A stretch of DNA of 64,000 bases from Caenorhabditis remanei (Eukaryota; Nematoda; Chromadorea; Rhabditida; Rhabditidae): NCBI RefSeq assembly GCF_010183535.1, contig NC_071329.1:6820001-6884000 (forward strand). The letters are read 5' to 3'. The stretch's first letter is position 1, and every line of letters starts with the position of its first letter. Below the pieces are notes generated by a model, which did no database searches, was not told the origin of the DNA, and was given only the letters and a program-made list of their open reading frames with translations. This document shows positions 26,002 to 39,081 of this stretch, piece by piece. The translations under genes and the position numbers were made by a program.

Positions 26002-29000
26002 ATGTTGAAACAAAAGGCTCAATCTGTCAAGTATCCAAGGAATTCGCGGCCAAGGAAAGGTGAGTCGTCTAGTACGGTATTATGAAATATTTTCGAGTTT
26101 CGAATGAAAATACTCACAAAACTGTGGTAAGCGAGGTGAAACATCACGTAAGAATTGTGGTATACTGTATCAAGACTGAGACCTGAAACCTTTACAGAAC
26201 GTGATAAATATTTTTCGGTGGGAAAGGATCTGTAAATCTTGCTATCACTTCAACTATCGTAACATTTTTCAGTTTCTAATTTGGGTCTCACCACGAAAAT
26301 ACTGTATTCGCGTACATCCTGATGGTCCTTCCTCAAGTTTAGTACTGATATCAACAGTTTAAGCCAAAACCGTATCATCTCAAATTTCCAGACTTTGTCA
26401 CTCTTTGAGAAAGTTGAGTTTCACTACGAAAGTACAGTATGACTCGGTTTTCCCTTGAATCTCGATGCTAACCGAAATTCTATTTGAACAAGTATCCGAG
26501 CTTTGTAGAGCTCTTATTGAGCTTTCAGAAAAGTATAATCATGCCCTTTTTTGAAATTTTCCAAACTTTGGGTCCCATCACGATGAATTACGGTTTCGTT
26601 TCGAGACCCCAAAACTTCTATTGTGCCTAAAATTAAAATTCTCAAGATTCCGGGTCTCCTGACGACCCGAAACCCTTCTCTCTTCAAGTACCACCTCTTG
26701 TATTCTGACATAATATGACATCTTCTTCTTCTTCCAGAAATGAGTCAACACAATATCAATGTCCTCTTGAGGAGAGGACCCCCTAAAAATAATTGTTTTT
26801 TCTCCCTTCTTTTCTTTCCCATCAGAAGTAGAGAAACGTGACAAAATTCATACATATCAGATGACGAGTTGTTTCCTTTTTTCATCACTTCTCTCTCTGG
26901 TCTCTTTCCAATTAATTTGTGTCGGTGGTGGTCCTTTATTTTTGATGAGAAGAAGAAGAAGAAAAGAAGACTGATGCTCTTATTTTTTTGCATAAAAACA
27001 AGTGGTGTGACATGTGTCATAATAATCATCTCTCACCCCCATATACCGTTGTTTTAATGCGGTTTCGTATCCGGTTGGGTTCCATATAAAAGAGAGTTCA
27101 GGTGTCTGCTTGTTAGTCAGTTTGGTCGGATTGGTCTTGCCAGATTACAGGATGGCCAAGCTTTTTGATTTTTTGGTTTTCTAGGTCATCCCTCTCACAT
27201 CCCTCTCCCGTTCAGGCTGTGCACAGTTGTCCGGAAACCGGATACCGGAATTCTGGAATTCCGGGTTTTTTTATTCCGGTTCCGGATGCCTGATCCCGGC
27301 TTTTGAGTTTCCGATTTCCGGAATCCGGAAGTTAAAATTTTTAATTTTCAGTTTTTTAAGACGAATAGAATACTGATTTTTCGGGCTTGATCCTTAAAAG
27401 TAGTTTCAAACATTATTGATCATTAAAAACACTCGACTAAATGACTTGATTTTGCAAGTTTGGCAAATCATTTGAAATTCCGGGTTTTTTCATTCCGGTT
27501 CCTGACTCCAAATTCCAGATTTTGAACATTTCCTTTCGGTTCCGGATTGCGGACTCCGGAAAGTTTAAATATTCATTCCGTATTCTGGAAATTGAAAAAT
27601 TTCATTCCGTACAACTATGAATGTGGGACGTTTCGAAACCAATACATTTCGCCAATATTTTCGAAAGCAGACGTTTCAAAACTCCCGGTTTCGAAATGTC
27701 TGGTTGCCAAATGTCTTGGTTTCCATACGTCTGGCCCCAAAGCCCATACACCCCGTCCTTTCCATAAGTCTCTTCACTCTGATAACTATGATTTCATATT
27801 AGTACTGAAATTCATCACTTTTCACGCTTCACATTCTGATTATCTTGTTTATCAGGTAGTTTCCTAATGAAAATTATTTCCACGTGGATAGTTTCCCTTT
27901 GTATCAAACCTAGATGTACGCCTACCTGATTTCGTGCTCCAAGAGCTTCAAGAGATATGTATCATTTTGAGTTCTGAAATTTCAGTTTTCTTTTTTTCAT
28001 TTTCCTCACGCGGGTTTTTTCCTCTTAGGTTACTGTACCTCCATTCCTATTCGACCATCTATCTACTTAGAGTTCCAAAAATAGCTCCATGAACTCATTC
28101 CACTTCCTCTTTCATTTCCAGATCAAACTTGAATTAAATCAAATTTAGAAACAAACTTTCTATTCCAAAAATACATTTTTTTGACTATTTTCATCTGTTT
28201 TCTCTGAATAACTATGATGAATTATTTAATGAAAAATGAGCAGGTGATTTCTAGAATTTGGTACTTAAAGCGTGCAAATGCTCCATTTTTCCATAGAAAT
28301 ATTAACTTGGTGATTATATTTTCTTATGTGTTTTTAAGATTTGTATCAGATTTTGTTGAGTCTTCTAAGAATTTGATATCATAACTTTTGATGAGAATAG
28401 CAAGATATTTGCCGCCATGTTTAGGGATAACTTTCGGAAACATTCTTCATTTATTAAGTTCCCGATTTCTAGAATGTCAATTCTCTGGCGCGCCTTTGGC
28501 GCGTTCCTGACATCCAGAAAACAGCCATATTAAGCCACGCCCATTTTGGTTGTTTCATTAGCTGCTCCAGTGTTACGGCACTTGGAAAAAAGGAGTGTCT
28601 TAAGAACTCTGAAATCCCTGCCCTAACACTCATCCGATTTTCGTAATTCTTTATTTACGTAATATCTAATAACTTCTTTCCCTCAAATCCTCCCTTTTAC
28701 ACTAATCCGGGTGTCTGTTGGGGGTGGGATCTCAATGGATATCATCCATCGTCTTCCCTTTTTTGTCTTCCAATTATTTTTCATGTGTTCTCTCTCTATT
28801 TCGGTTAAATGAGTTCGTTTTTCTTCTTGTTTTTCAATTTTCGAGCTGATCCTTGTACTTGAGTTTCCTTACGTCATATCATATTGAGTCGAGTCGAAAA
28901 TGGAGGATCTTTACTAGGGAAGGCCTCCCTCCAGGTGACTGTGGAGTTATGGAATGTGACCTATACCATTGGAAAGCTGAGAAAACGCTGATTCCAAACA

Positions 29001-32000
29001 TATGTTCTGTTTTTTGCCCTCGAGGTATGGTATTCGAGAAAAACAAGGTCAAAGTTAGGAAAAATAGAGAATTATTACCTTTTTAACACGCGAAAACTGC
29101 AAAAAATGTCAAAAAATTATCGCGTGTCAGAAATGCAATAATTTGTCATTTTTCATATCTTTGGCCTTGCTTTTTGGAATACCAGACCTCGAGGGCAAAA
29201 AATATTTAGAATCAGCGTTTTCTTAGCTTTCCAATGATATAAGTCACGCCCCATGACTCCAGGGTTACCTGGGGGGCATTCGCTAGTTAACCTCGGAGGC
29301 AGTACCGGCAGGAATCCAACCGGTTTAATGGCTACTATTTCCGCCTATCGCTCCACACCACCCCGGTTAAATTCCTTATTTTTTGAAAATCGTCATATTT
29401 TTTAGTTTTCTAGTAAAGCCGAACACCAATGAATCGGAACACCAGTGTTCCCATTTTAATTCGATCACAATGGAGCACAAGTCTACAAACTGGAAAAGCA
29501 ATAAAATTTCAGAAAAACTTCCAAATTCTTTTTCTTGTTTACCACTAGTAACATTGTTCCGCCCGTTCCTTTTCTTCCTCTCCTGTTCCATAAATCATTT
29601 GCACTCTGCTCTCAAAATTGGTGGGCTCTCCTTCGTTTTTCATGTTCAAAACGTTTTCCAGGTTGTTGACGATTCCTGAGCAACTAGTTTCTGAGGTATC
29701 TGATATTCTGACGAGATTCACATTTTTTGAATTTTTAAGTTTGACTATACAGATTTCGAAAAACACACGTATTTCCTTTTCCGAAAAAATCTCCAAAACC
29801 AAAAAATAAAGAAGCGATCTTCCGCTCTTTCATCATGAAATCAGATATGTCTCCACCTCCAAAAAGACTCCCTCTCTTCAGAAAAAAAGATTTCGAATTT
29901 CGATTAACTTTTTTTGTTTTTATTTTCGATTCATACCAAATATATGACTTTTTGTTTTCCAGTCGACACTTAAATTCTCTTTTTTTCAGAAATGATCTCG
30001 TTGTCCGTCCCGCGTACTTCTCGCTCGTTGAGTCCAGCGATGGCAAGAAGTGCTCCAAGTTCGCCAATGACAAGATATGGACCAGGTGGAATGGGTGAGT
30101 GAGATACTATTCAGATGCTTGGGTACTGTAGTTTTGATTCTGTGCAGACACCTCACGACAAAATTCACAACTTTTTGAATTCAACCACTGCCACATTTTA
30201 TATTGATATTTCTCAAAAACAACTGTTTTTCTCGAGTTTTCCTCAAAATTCGTGAATATCAAGAGTTCCAAATTACGTCAACTTCTCGAATGAAAAAAGT
30301 TTCCTCGGATGAGTTGTCACACACACAGAGAGAAAAATTCGAAATTTTCTGAAAAAAGAAAAAGGATAGAAAACGTCAGAGCTCACAAATAAGAGTGAGG
30401 CTAGCTTATCTCTTCTTCTGCACATGTCATCGAGTTCATCTCCTTTATTTTCTTGAAAACTTTCATTTGAGTTTATTCCTCATCTGTTTTTTTTTTCGAC
30501 TTTATCCTTACATTAGGTCACAAGAAAGATTATCTCGGTTTTTGTGAATTTGAAATAAGTTGGAGTTTCAAAAATTCAGCAAGTTATCGTAGAGCTATCT
30601 CGGTGATCACACAGAAATAAAACTACAGTAACCTAAAAAAAAGAAAACCAAAAACCACCCTTTCTTCTTCTATAAAAAATGTATATACACTCGACCAGAA
30701 GGGGTATATTTATCGTTTTGAACCCCTCTTGTCTCATGCTAGTCTTCACATAAAAACACGTCACATTTATATTTGTAGACAAACGAAAAAAGAAGAAGCT
30801 GCAGAACATAAACCAACGCATCTTTGTCTTCTTGCTCGCCTCGCCGTGTAGAAAAAATAAAACGCTTTTTCTTTTTTTTTGCAAAAGTCACAGACGAACG
30901 CTTTTTGTCTTTTTTCGACTTCAATACGTCATTCGATACTTAACCAAAAATATATTGCGTGTCTATGGTTTAGCTTTTGATTTTAAATTAAAAGAAAAAG
31001 AACGAAAAAGAAAATCAGGTGAGGTGGGGTCAAACCGACCATCTTTGGAACGAAAAGGAAAGCGTTAGCCAGTCAGCCATGATCATCTCGTGGTAATCAC
31101 TAATGCAAGATGGTTATGATTGCGGACAGTCCGTTCCGTTGGAGCATGATTGCAATTTGCAACCTAACAAATTTCGAAATCTTCTTCCTTCTCGTCAACT
31201 TGTTAGCTGTTTCGTGAAAAGTCAAAAGAAACTTCTAGACGGAAGTGCCCGATCCCCCTTCCTGTCCGTTTTCTTGTCCTTTTTGCAAACAATCTGCTCC
31301 CTTTTGCTCCGTCTGATTTGGTTACGAATTTTTTATTTTCGAGCAGAATCCTCCTGGTTTTTGAATCTTTTACGGAGGTCTCCATGACTTCTTGACACCG
31401 GAAAATGCGTATACGCTCTCGCTCGTTTTTGTGTGAAACATTAAATTCTGATTTTTTTTTCGTTGGAGAGAAAAAAGAGAAATGAAAAACATTTTTTGGA
31501 GAATAGGTGTTTGTTCGGTTAGGTTTCCGGTGTGTTTTGAACGATCTTCAGAAGGAGATTTTCATCTTTGAAATATTAGAGTTTATTCAAATTACAAGAG
31601 TCTAGGGTGGTGGCCACTGGCGGGGAAAACGAAAATCCAATATTCAGTTTTGGTAATTGAAATTCCGGAATTTGAATCAGAATCCGGATTTCAGAATCAA
31701 AAACTCATAACTTTGAACTTGAAATTATGAATCTGAACTTCGGACGACATACGTCAGAAATCTGGATTCAGTAAACTGAATCTTAACTCCAGATTCAGGA
31801 TGAACACCAGAATTCAGAATCAAAAGTGAGTAGTCCAGAATTGAGGATCTTCAATTCCGATTGCAAAACTCAGAATTCAGATATGAGATACCAAAATTCT
31901 ATTTCTGAGTTTCCAATGCAAATTCTGTGTCCCGGATTCAGGATTCAGAATCTAAACTTCAAAATCCCAAATCTAGAACTGATCTTTTGAATCTCACATT

Positions 32001-35000
32001 CCAAAAGTTCAAAACAAAACAATTGAACTTCCAATTTGTTTAAAAAAACTATTCCGTCCAGAAACCTTTATTTTCAAAATTCTTCTTTCAAATCCCAAAA
32101 TTTAGTACCCGTAGTTCAGAATTCCCCATTTCAAGATTTCAAATTCTGAATTAAGGAATTCGTGATAAATCTGAAAACGTGTCTCCCCTTGCAAACTATT
32201 CTCGGATCCTCTCCCAAAATGAGTCTATTGATAAATCCTAAACATGATGCATCCTCTTCTCCTTATCTACGTACTTCACTAATCCTTATTCATCCCATTT
32301 CTTGTTAACACCCTTTATGTAAACTTTCATCTATTTTTGATCTACTGCCACTTCTTTTTTAGACAGACAAGCCCTTTAGCAAGTTCAGAACATTCTATTT
32401 TCAGACCCTCTGTGTGTGTGATGTCAGAGAGACGCCCGGAAGTAATTTCTTTTTTTGTTTTCTCTAAACATGTTCTTGATCAGGTGGCTCTCTCTCACTC
32501 ACTCACTCTAGCCTCTATTCTAATCCCTTATCATTCAAAATTATTTAAGCGATAAGAGATTTCTGAAATTATTTACTCATCGAGAATAAACTGACTCAGT
32601 TGCATTGAGCACAAGTAATTCCGAAGATCCGTTCTTTCTTTATTTCTTTAAATTTCTGTTTTTTTTTTCGGAAAATGAATAGAATAAAGAAATGTATAAT
32701 TAGTTGATGAATAGGGGTAGGGGATGTGTGTCTGTTTGAAACAAAGGATGAATAGAAATTCCGTTTTTCTGGGCGGTCTGGTCGGTGTTTGTAGAATTGG
32801 GAGGCGGACCCAAGATCAGACCGATTTTAGGAATCTCACTTTAGCTTAGAGGTTCACTTCGGTTTTCAGAAAACCCGGAGTTTTAAGATTGCTTTATTTC
32901 ATGAGAGACACCACATCTCACATCAATTTGTACAGTATTCAAATTTGAAGCATAACTTTTTAAATTCTGAGTTACTGTACTTCCAAATCTGCACACACCC
33001 ACCGTTACCATATTTTACGAAAACTCGCACTGAATCTGGTTCTTTTTCAAAAACACACATTCTGAGTAGGGTAAAAAAAGTAGCCTGAATCCAAAAATGC
33101 ACACAAAAATATTAACTTTCTCAATCAAGTAATTGTTAGTAATCAACTTTTCTATTACTGTATTACTTCATGGGTTACTATACCTTTCTTTCTGAGCCCC
33201 CGATGCACCTGAATCCAAGAACTTGCAGACTTTTTCCAAAATCCATCACTTTTCCCCATCAAAAACTCAAGTAGGGGTAAAAATGTGTTCAGAATCCGAA
33301 TTTCTTACTCAAATAGTTCTAAAAACTACCAATTCTCTCGTTTTCTTTAATTCCATTCTTCCTAGTCCAACACTCATCACACAAAAATCAAGAATCCTCA
33401 TTATGAAGTCACGAATCCCTCCTCTCTGGAGAGCTGCAATTAGTTTGTTGTCTCTCTTGTTCAATGTCCTTATCCAGTCCCTCCTACTAACGCCCTCTCG
33501 AAGGTGTCTCCGGTTACAAATCATTTTCACTTTTCACTCATTTTCTTATTATTTCTATGACGCAAGGAAATTTGACTCAAGTGGATTACTCATTAGAAGT
33601 GCATCATCTCAAGACAGAGTCTGGTGCGCCTTTTACGCGTTTTTTTCAATAATTGACCTACTCTTGACGTCATCACATGTTCTAATTCGAGATTTCTGTT
33701 TTTCGAAATCTCGAACACGAAATTTTTATTTTTCAGTGAATGACCTTTTTCTTCTGAATTCAAATATTTTCTCGAATGAGAAAATTTTGAGATCTTTGGA
33801 TTTGGTAACCTAGAAACCTCTGTAGTAGGAAACTTATTTTGCCGATTTCTAGAAAACCTTGAGTACCTACATGAGCCATATGACCTACTCCAGACACTTC
33901 CTGTACTAAAATAATTTTCTTCCACTTCCCCCCTCTAAAATCGTTGCCTATATTTGTTTAAACCTTCAACGTACTCCTCCCTTCTAAAAATACTCTAAAA
34001 CCAAAAATTTCAGCCGCCCGAGGGCGAATACTTGTAAACGGAAGGAAGGAAATCGAGTAGAAACTGCTGACTACTGACAACTTTTCTCACTAATTCGCAA
34101 ATTCATCTTTTTCTTCTTTTTTTTTCCAAAAAATGACGTTCCAATCTGGTGAAATCTGGTGCCTAAGCAGATTTAACGGATGGGACCGCCCATCTTGTAT
34201 AGTTTTTTAGTCAAAGATCGAGGCGCTAACTAGAGAAAATTGAATATTTCATGCATTCGGTTCTATTTTAGTTTCTATTCTTCGCAGTTCGGGAGTTCTC
34301 AGCGCTTCTTTTCCTCGTCTGTGTGCAGTAGTGGCATCCTTACTATCAAAAGTTCGAGAGTTCAATTCCTCCACCTGCCAAACTTTTTTTGCAACAAGTT
34401 GAGAAATGACCTTCCCAAGCCACGCCCATAACCTTAAACCCTCCAGACCCTTACCTTCTCAACCGGAAGCCAGAATAAACATTGGCATCACTTTTTCCTT
34501 TCCATAAGAAGAGAAACGTGATTTCTGGTGTCCCCTTCTCTTCGTATAGTCATGTGGTGTCCGGGACATCAGACTTTTCCTTTTTTCGGAGCCAAAATTC
34601 TATATAATTATACAAAGACTTTGACAAAATAACATAATTAGTCTCGACTTCTTGTCTAGTCTTTCGTAAAATCTAGAGATTTCATTTTCATTTTGTATTT
34701 ACAAACTTCTAAATTATATTTATTCCAGAATCAATGTCAGCTCGTGACCGTTCGGGAAGTATCTCCCTCTCCCCACGGAACATTATTCCGGTTTGCTCTC
34801 AATTGACACCATCCCAAGTGTCCGTTGTCCGTAGATCATGGAGACATATCAACACGAAAGGACTCATCATTGTCTTGACTCGTTGCTTCTCTAGAGTGAG
34901 TTTTATATAGTTGGAAAAAAGAAAAAAATATTAGGTCGAGCCGGGGGATCGGAACCAACGATCTCTGGGACGGCGGGCAAAAGTGTAACCGACTAAATCA

Positions 35001-35817
35001 AACGAGACTAGTTTATAAAAGTCCTCGGCCGGTGATAAACACGGTGTCTCTGGAGACTCGACCAACCAGAACATTCATGACTAAACCGTTCCTCATCTCT
35101 TCTGATCTCCAAATGTCAAAAAAACAGATTAGAGCTTTGTGGGTGTTGTTATATCGGAAATGACGTTATTTTCCAAACTAAATCTCCCGATTTCCAGCTC
35201 GAATCCAACTGTCCAATCGTCTCTCAATGCTTCCAATCTGCCACCTACTCATTGTCCACCAATCCAAACGGAGTTCGTACTGTAGCCGATCACGCCAAGT
35301 ATCTTCTTCAACTTCTCGATAAGATTATCGAAGGAGATGTTGTAAGTATTATAACTCGCAAGTACGCTCTAATCTAACTTTTTGATTTTTTTCAGGACTC
35401 CGAGTTCCTCCGCGAGATCGGTGCAAACCACGTCAACTTGAAACACGAAAACGGTTTCAGCACTCAAGAATGGGACCGTTTCCAGGAGATAATGGTCGAA
35501 GTGATTCTGAAACAAGATGGAGTGAAACAGAGTAAAGAGACCAGTCGGGCATGGAGACTTCTCATCTGTTCGTTCATCGAACTCATCCGTGACGGATTCG
35601 ACGCCCAAGTCCGTCAATTCAGAAGAAAACACTCGTTCAATGCACACGTTCAGTACTTTGAGAATATCGATAAGTGAGTTTTGCTTAAACTTGTGAATCA
35701 ATAATTCAAACTGTTCCCATTTCCAGACGTGTCGGCGTGTGCCCAAACCGAAAAATCTCGCTCAACGTGGATCCACGTACTCCACCAAATGGAGTCAGAA
35801 AGTATTCACAATACTAA
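26002..35817 (+). CDS. Globin with long N-terminal extension
   Basis: Haem protein of the expanded nematode globin family. Six exons join in phase: 26002-26059, 29990-30094, 34729-34895, 35198-35341, 35396-35673 and 35727-35817; 280 residues. The first ~75 residues are S/R/P-rich (SVPRTSRSLSPAMARSAP). The globin fold starts near LTPSQVSVVRRSW, with the conserved A-helix Trp. The distal His is in VADHAKYL and the proximal His in IGANHVN, so haem binding is plausible. A C-terminal tail extends beyond helix H. Introns 1 and 2 are 3.9 and 4.6 kb, very large for this genome, and carry repeats. The first exon follows TTTCAG, so a further 5' exon or trans-splicing is possible. I cannot assign the exact glb paralogue. 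Confidence 0.88.
27235..27600. repeat. CCGGAATTCC-rich degenerate repeat
   Basis: Many variants of TTCCGGTTCCGGA and TCCGGAATCCGGAAG, within globin intron 1. It resembles the patch at 7436-7775. Confidence 0.5.
28910..29289. mobile_element. Palindromic MITE-like element, copy 1
   Basis: Nearly the whole unit is an inverted repeat. The left end TACTAGGGAAGGCCTCC and right end GGGGGGCATTCGCTAGTTA mirror each other, followed by matched CCATTGGAAAGCT and GCCCTCGAGG blocks. A diverged relative lies at about 49905-50215. Confidence 0.75.
29295..29370 (-). repeat. tRNA-like element
   Basis: On the minus strand, TGGAGCGATAGG and GGTTGGATTCC resemble A and B boxes with one mismatch each at tRNA-like spacing. 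It adjoins the MITE at 28910-29289. Confidence 0.4.
31020..31090 (-). repeat. tRNA-like element
   Basis: The minus strand carries ATGGCTGACTGGCTAACGC and, about 40 bp on, GGTTTGACCCC, close to pol III A and B boxes. Decayed tRNA-derived repeat in globin intron 2. Confidence 0.4.
31640..32165. repeat. Degenerate GAATTC/GAATCAGA low-complexity tract
   Basis: About 500 bp made of variants of CAGAATTCAGAATC and CCAGATTCAGGA on both strands, with no fixed period. It lies within globin intron 2. Confidence 0.5.
34310..34395 (+). repeat. tRNA-derived element
   Basis: Shares TCGAGAGTTCAATTCCTCC with the element at 15205-15290 and has a degenerate A-box region upstream (GTGTGCAGTAGTGG). Confidence 0.45.
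34930..35040 (-). repeat. tRNA-like element
   Basis: The minus strand shows TGATTTAGTCGG and GGTTCCGATCCC at tRNA-like spacing. It lies in the globin intron after exon 3. Confidence 0.4.
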
Positions 35818-36079
35818 CTCTCTTCAACCTCTCGTCACACCCTTCTTTCCATTCCCAACCAACTGTGATCTCGTTTTCTGGCTCCTTTCTTCTCTCCGCT
35901 TTTCCATATATATTTTGTCTCGATTTCATTTATTTTTCTCCTCTATTACATCATCTCCTATTTATTTTGCTACTACCTTTCTTTTATTGAAAATGTAAGA
36001 AATATCAGCTGTACTTCGAATGAATAAACCTTGTCTCTCTCTCCACACACCGCAGTCTCTTATACACTCGCTTTCACGT

Positions 36080-36165
36080 CTTTTGCCACCTACCCGAGTG
36101 GTCGACTTGTTAGTGTTTTCGTCCTTTGGTCGAACACTCGCGAGTTCGATTCTCTCCCTCAACGC
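36080..36165 (+). repeat. tRNA-like element
   Basis: CCGAGTGGTCGACTTG and GCGAGTTCGATTCTC resemble A and B boxes. It lies between the globin and SDR genes. Confidence 0.45.
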
Positions 36166-36323
36166 AGGCTTTATTTCGCGCCGCCAGTATTGCAATGACT
36201 ACGTGGCTAAAGTGCTCTGCAATAGAAATCGCCTTGGCGTTGTGGACCACAGATTCTAAATGGTTCGCGTTATACTGGGTGTTACATTTCATTTTTTCCC
36301 CAATAATTAAACAAAATGTAATT

Positions 36324-37403
36324 TCAAGCCTTTTCTTTTCCAGTTCTTCCACGAATCACATTCTCCGTCTCATCCCATGTATTCTTATCCCATTCGTGCA
36401 AGAATTCTCCCATATGTGAACCATGATGCATGTGTTGTTGTGCACCGTCCAAATCGATAATTGTTCCATTCAAGAATGACATGTGATCGGATGAAACAAA
36501 TGCAACTAGGTTAGCAACCTCTTCAACAGTTCCAACTCGTCCTTCCGGATTACGTTCCTTCATATTTTCCTCACAATCGGCCATTTCTCCAGCGAATAGT
36601 CTTCCCCACGCGCCTTTTGTTGGGATCGGTCCAGGAGATACTGCATTGAAACGGAGCCCATATTTTGACCATTCAGTTGAGAGAGACTTGGTCATTGTCT
36701 CAATTCCAGCTTTTGATACGGCTGATGGAACGACGAATGGGCCGCCTGATCTTGCATAGTTTGCAGTGATTGACGTTATTGAGGCGCCAGTGTTGTTCTG
36801 GAATTTTTCATTGTTGAAAAATTGGACATTTCAATCTTCCCACCTGAATACAACGTCTTCCAAGTTCTGTCGTCACATTCATTGTCCCTTTCAGCACTAT
36901 ATCAATGATAGTTCCGTAAGCATTAGCCGAGAGACGCTCGGTAGCCATAATGAAGTTTCCAGCAGCATTATTGACTAGAATTTCTGGATTTTTGCCGAAT
37001 CTGAAACCGGGAGGCTAGACTCGAATTGTCTCACCACCAACCAACTAAACTCACTTCTTATGAATCTCATCAAACGCGTTGGTAACCATTTCGGGATTAC
37101 GAATATCCATTTGAAACGGTTCACAGATACCGCCCGTATTCTTTGTAATATCAGTGGCAGTTAGTGTCAACTTTTCCATATTTCTTGACGCGATTGCCAC
37201 AGTGGCGCCAAGTTGAGCGAAAGTTGAGGCGATTGCCTTCCCGATTCCAGTTCCTCCACCGGTAACAAGTGCTAGTTTTCCCTAAAGTTGGAATTTCAGA
37301 TTGGTAGATCACACATGCTATGAATTACCTTGAATGCTCCATCACGAAGAACCGGTGATGTCAAAACTGGAAAGAATTTTTCCGGATTTTTACAGAAAGC
37401 CAT
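36324..37403 (-). CDS. 2,4-dienoyl-CoA reductase-like short-chain dehydrogenase
   Basis: NADPH-dependent SDR expected to act in oxidation of unsaturated fatty acids (DECR1 type, mitochondrial). Exons: 37403-37329, 37281-37055, 37000-36844 and 36797-36324; 310 residues. The Rossmann motif TGGGTGIG is at about residues 32-39. NNAAGNF, the DECR-type active-site stretch ANYARSGGPFVVPSAVSKAG and the SPGPI loop are all present. The N-terminus MAFCKNPEKFFPVL resembles worm DECR proteins. C. elegans has several decr-1 paralogues; I cannot choose between them. Confidence 0.92.
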
Positions 37404-37585
37404 TTTTTGAATAAACTGTTTTAGAATTCTTGTTACGAGACTTTTGAAAAAAAGCGACACGTGTCATTTTCTAATTATGTTTCTAGGATGCCGCGTTGTC
37501 TTGTTTCTAATTAGTACACGTGACTACATCTGAAAAAATTTTAATTTTCATTTCTTGATAGATTGATTGGAAACAAGAACACTCG

Positions 37586-38711
37586 ATGATCGTGAGTCAC
37601 CTCTTCTTCCCAATATTTTCGTGGTGAGACCCATTTCAGCGTAACCGAAATGTCAACAAAAACCACGGTCATCTGAAACAATTCGGTCAGAAGCAGCCGG
37701 ATCTCCGTGGAAAAAACGCGCCTGCTTACCTCGAAAAAGACACGTTGCTCGGGAGGAATGAGAGCTTTCTGGTGGAAAAAATGATAGCTGGCGGAGGATT
37801 TGGACAGGTTTATCGGGCAAGAAATTTGGTAAGTTTTTTTTTTGAAAAAGTTGTATTTTCAATTCAAGACTATTATTTTTCAGGAAACCCAAGAGGAAGT
37901 TGCAGTAAAAGTGGAGCGTGCCACAACAAATGACTCACAAAGAATGATTCTCGAGTCGAAGGTTCTCGATGATATGTTTGGAATCAAACACTTTCCAATC
38001 GTCTATTATATTGGTCCCCACTCCTTATACAACTTTATTGTAATGCAAATGCTCGGGAAGAATCTTGGAGACATCCGGAAACTTCTTCCAACTAGAAAGA
38101 TTTCCATCACATCGGCAATTCGAATCGGTATCCAAATCATTGAGGCATTATCACTTCTTCATGGAAAAGGATGGCTCCATCGAGATCTGAAACCAACTAA
38201 TTGTTGTCTGGGTCTCGATGAGAAACGGAAAACCGTCTATCTCGTGGATTTCGGCATGTCGAGAAAGTTTCGAAACGACGACGGAAGTCATCGAGACAGT
38301 CGTCACTATTGTGGATTCCGTGGCACGACAAGATACTGCTCGTATCGAATGCATGATCGTCGGGAGCAGGGACCAGTTGACGATTTGTGGTGTTTGTATT
38401 ATACGATGGCCGAATTAATTGAGGGTTACTTGCCGTGGCGTGATGTGGAATCGGTGGATGAGATGGCGCAGATGAAGAAGATTTTGAAGCATGAAGTGAT
38501 TTATCCGTAAGTTATCCGTAAGAGCAGTGACTTTTCCAAATTTCACCTTTTCAGATCGATGCCCTCAAAATACGCGAGTTTCGACCGAAATCTCCGTCGT
38601 CTCCGTCAAACTTCCACTCCTGACTACTCGAAATTCCAGAATATTCTGGCGAGTTGTGTGAAATTTGTGGATGACAATGCTGAATTCGAATGGGATGTAT
38701 TGGGACTCTGA
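37586..38711 (+). CDS. CK1/TTBK-family serine/threonine kinase
   Basis: Worm-expanded casein-kinase-1/tau-tubulin-kinase-like family, often sperm-expressed. Exons: 37586-37591 (only ATGATC), 37640-37828, 37884-38506 and 38555-38711; 324 residues. The tiny first exon is proposed because exon 2 (RNRNVNKNHG) has no in-frame Met before the G-loop, and a clean 48-bp GTGAGT...TTTCAG intron restores a start in phase. Catalytic features are complete: GGGFGQV, VAVK, LHRDLKPTN, VDFGMSR, and the CK1-type RGTTRYCSYRMH. There is no C-terminal extension. Neighbours are the divergent SDR and the convergent BRICHOS gene. Confidence 0.9.
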
Positions 38712-39081
38712 TTGTATAAATAAAGAGATTTATTGGTATTTAGAATGTTGTCAATTTCAGAATATCTTTAGGTAGGAAAATCAAATAAATTAGCTATAAA
38801 TAGGATATATTAGATCATATCACAGAATGAAGAAAGACATTGCGTAAAAATAATTTAAAAATTAAGTAAAAACAATAGATTATCAGAGGTATTTGGTCTT
38901 CTTTTAGTTTATACAAACACTGTTTTTTTGACTAGCATTTGGATTCAGCTATACGGATTTCAGCACCAACTACACGGTGTCTAGGAGGACTCTTCTAGAA
39001 AGAAAAACAAAAAGAATTGAGCATTTTGGAATGAGTTTGAGGTGGGAGGTACAAACTAAAGGGGAAAAGAAGGAAAGAGAT

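Noticed and set aside
28481..28510. GGCGCGCCTTTGGCGCG motif as a Helitron end
   Set aside because: It is a short self-complementary repeat with no CTRR terminus or matching 5' end; a similar motif at about 33625 is also isolated.
33223..33813. 196-codon open frame in globin intron 2
   Set aside because: The translation is dominated by S, F and L from AT-rich sequence, shows no domain and has no clear splice or start context.
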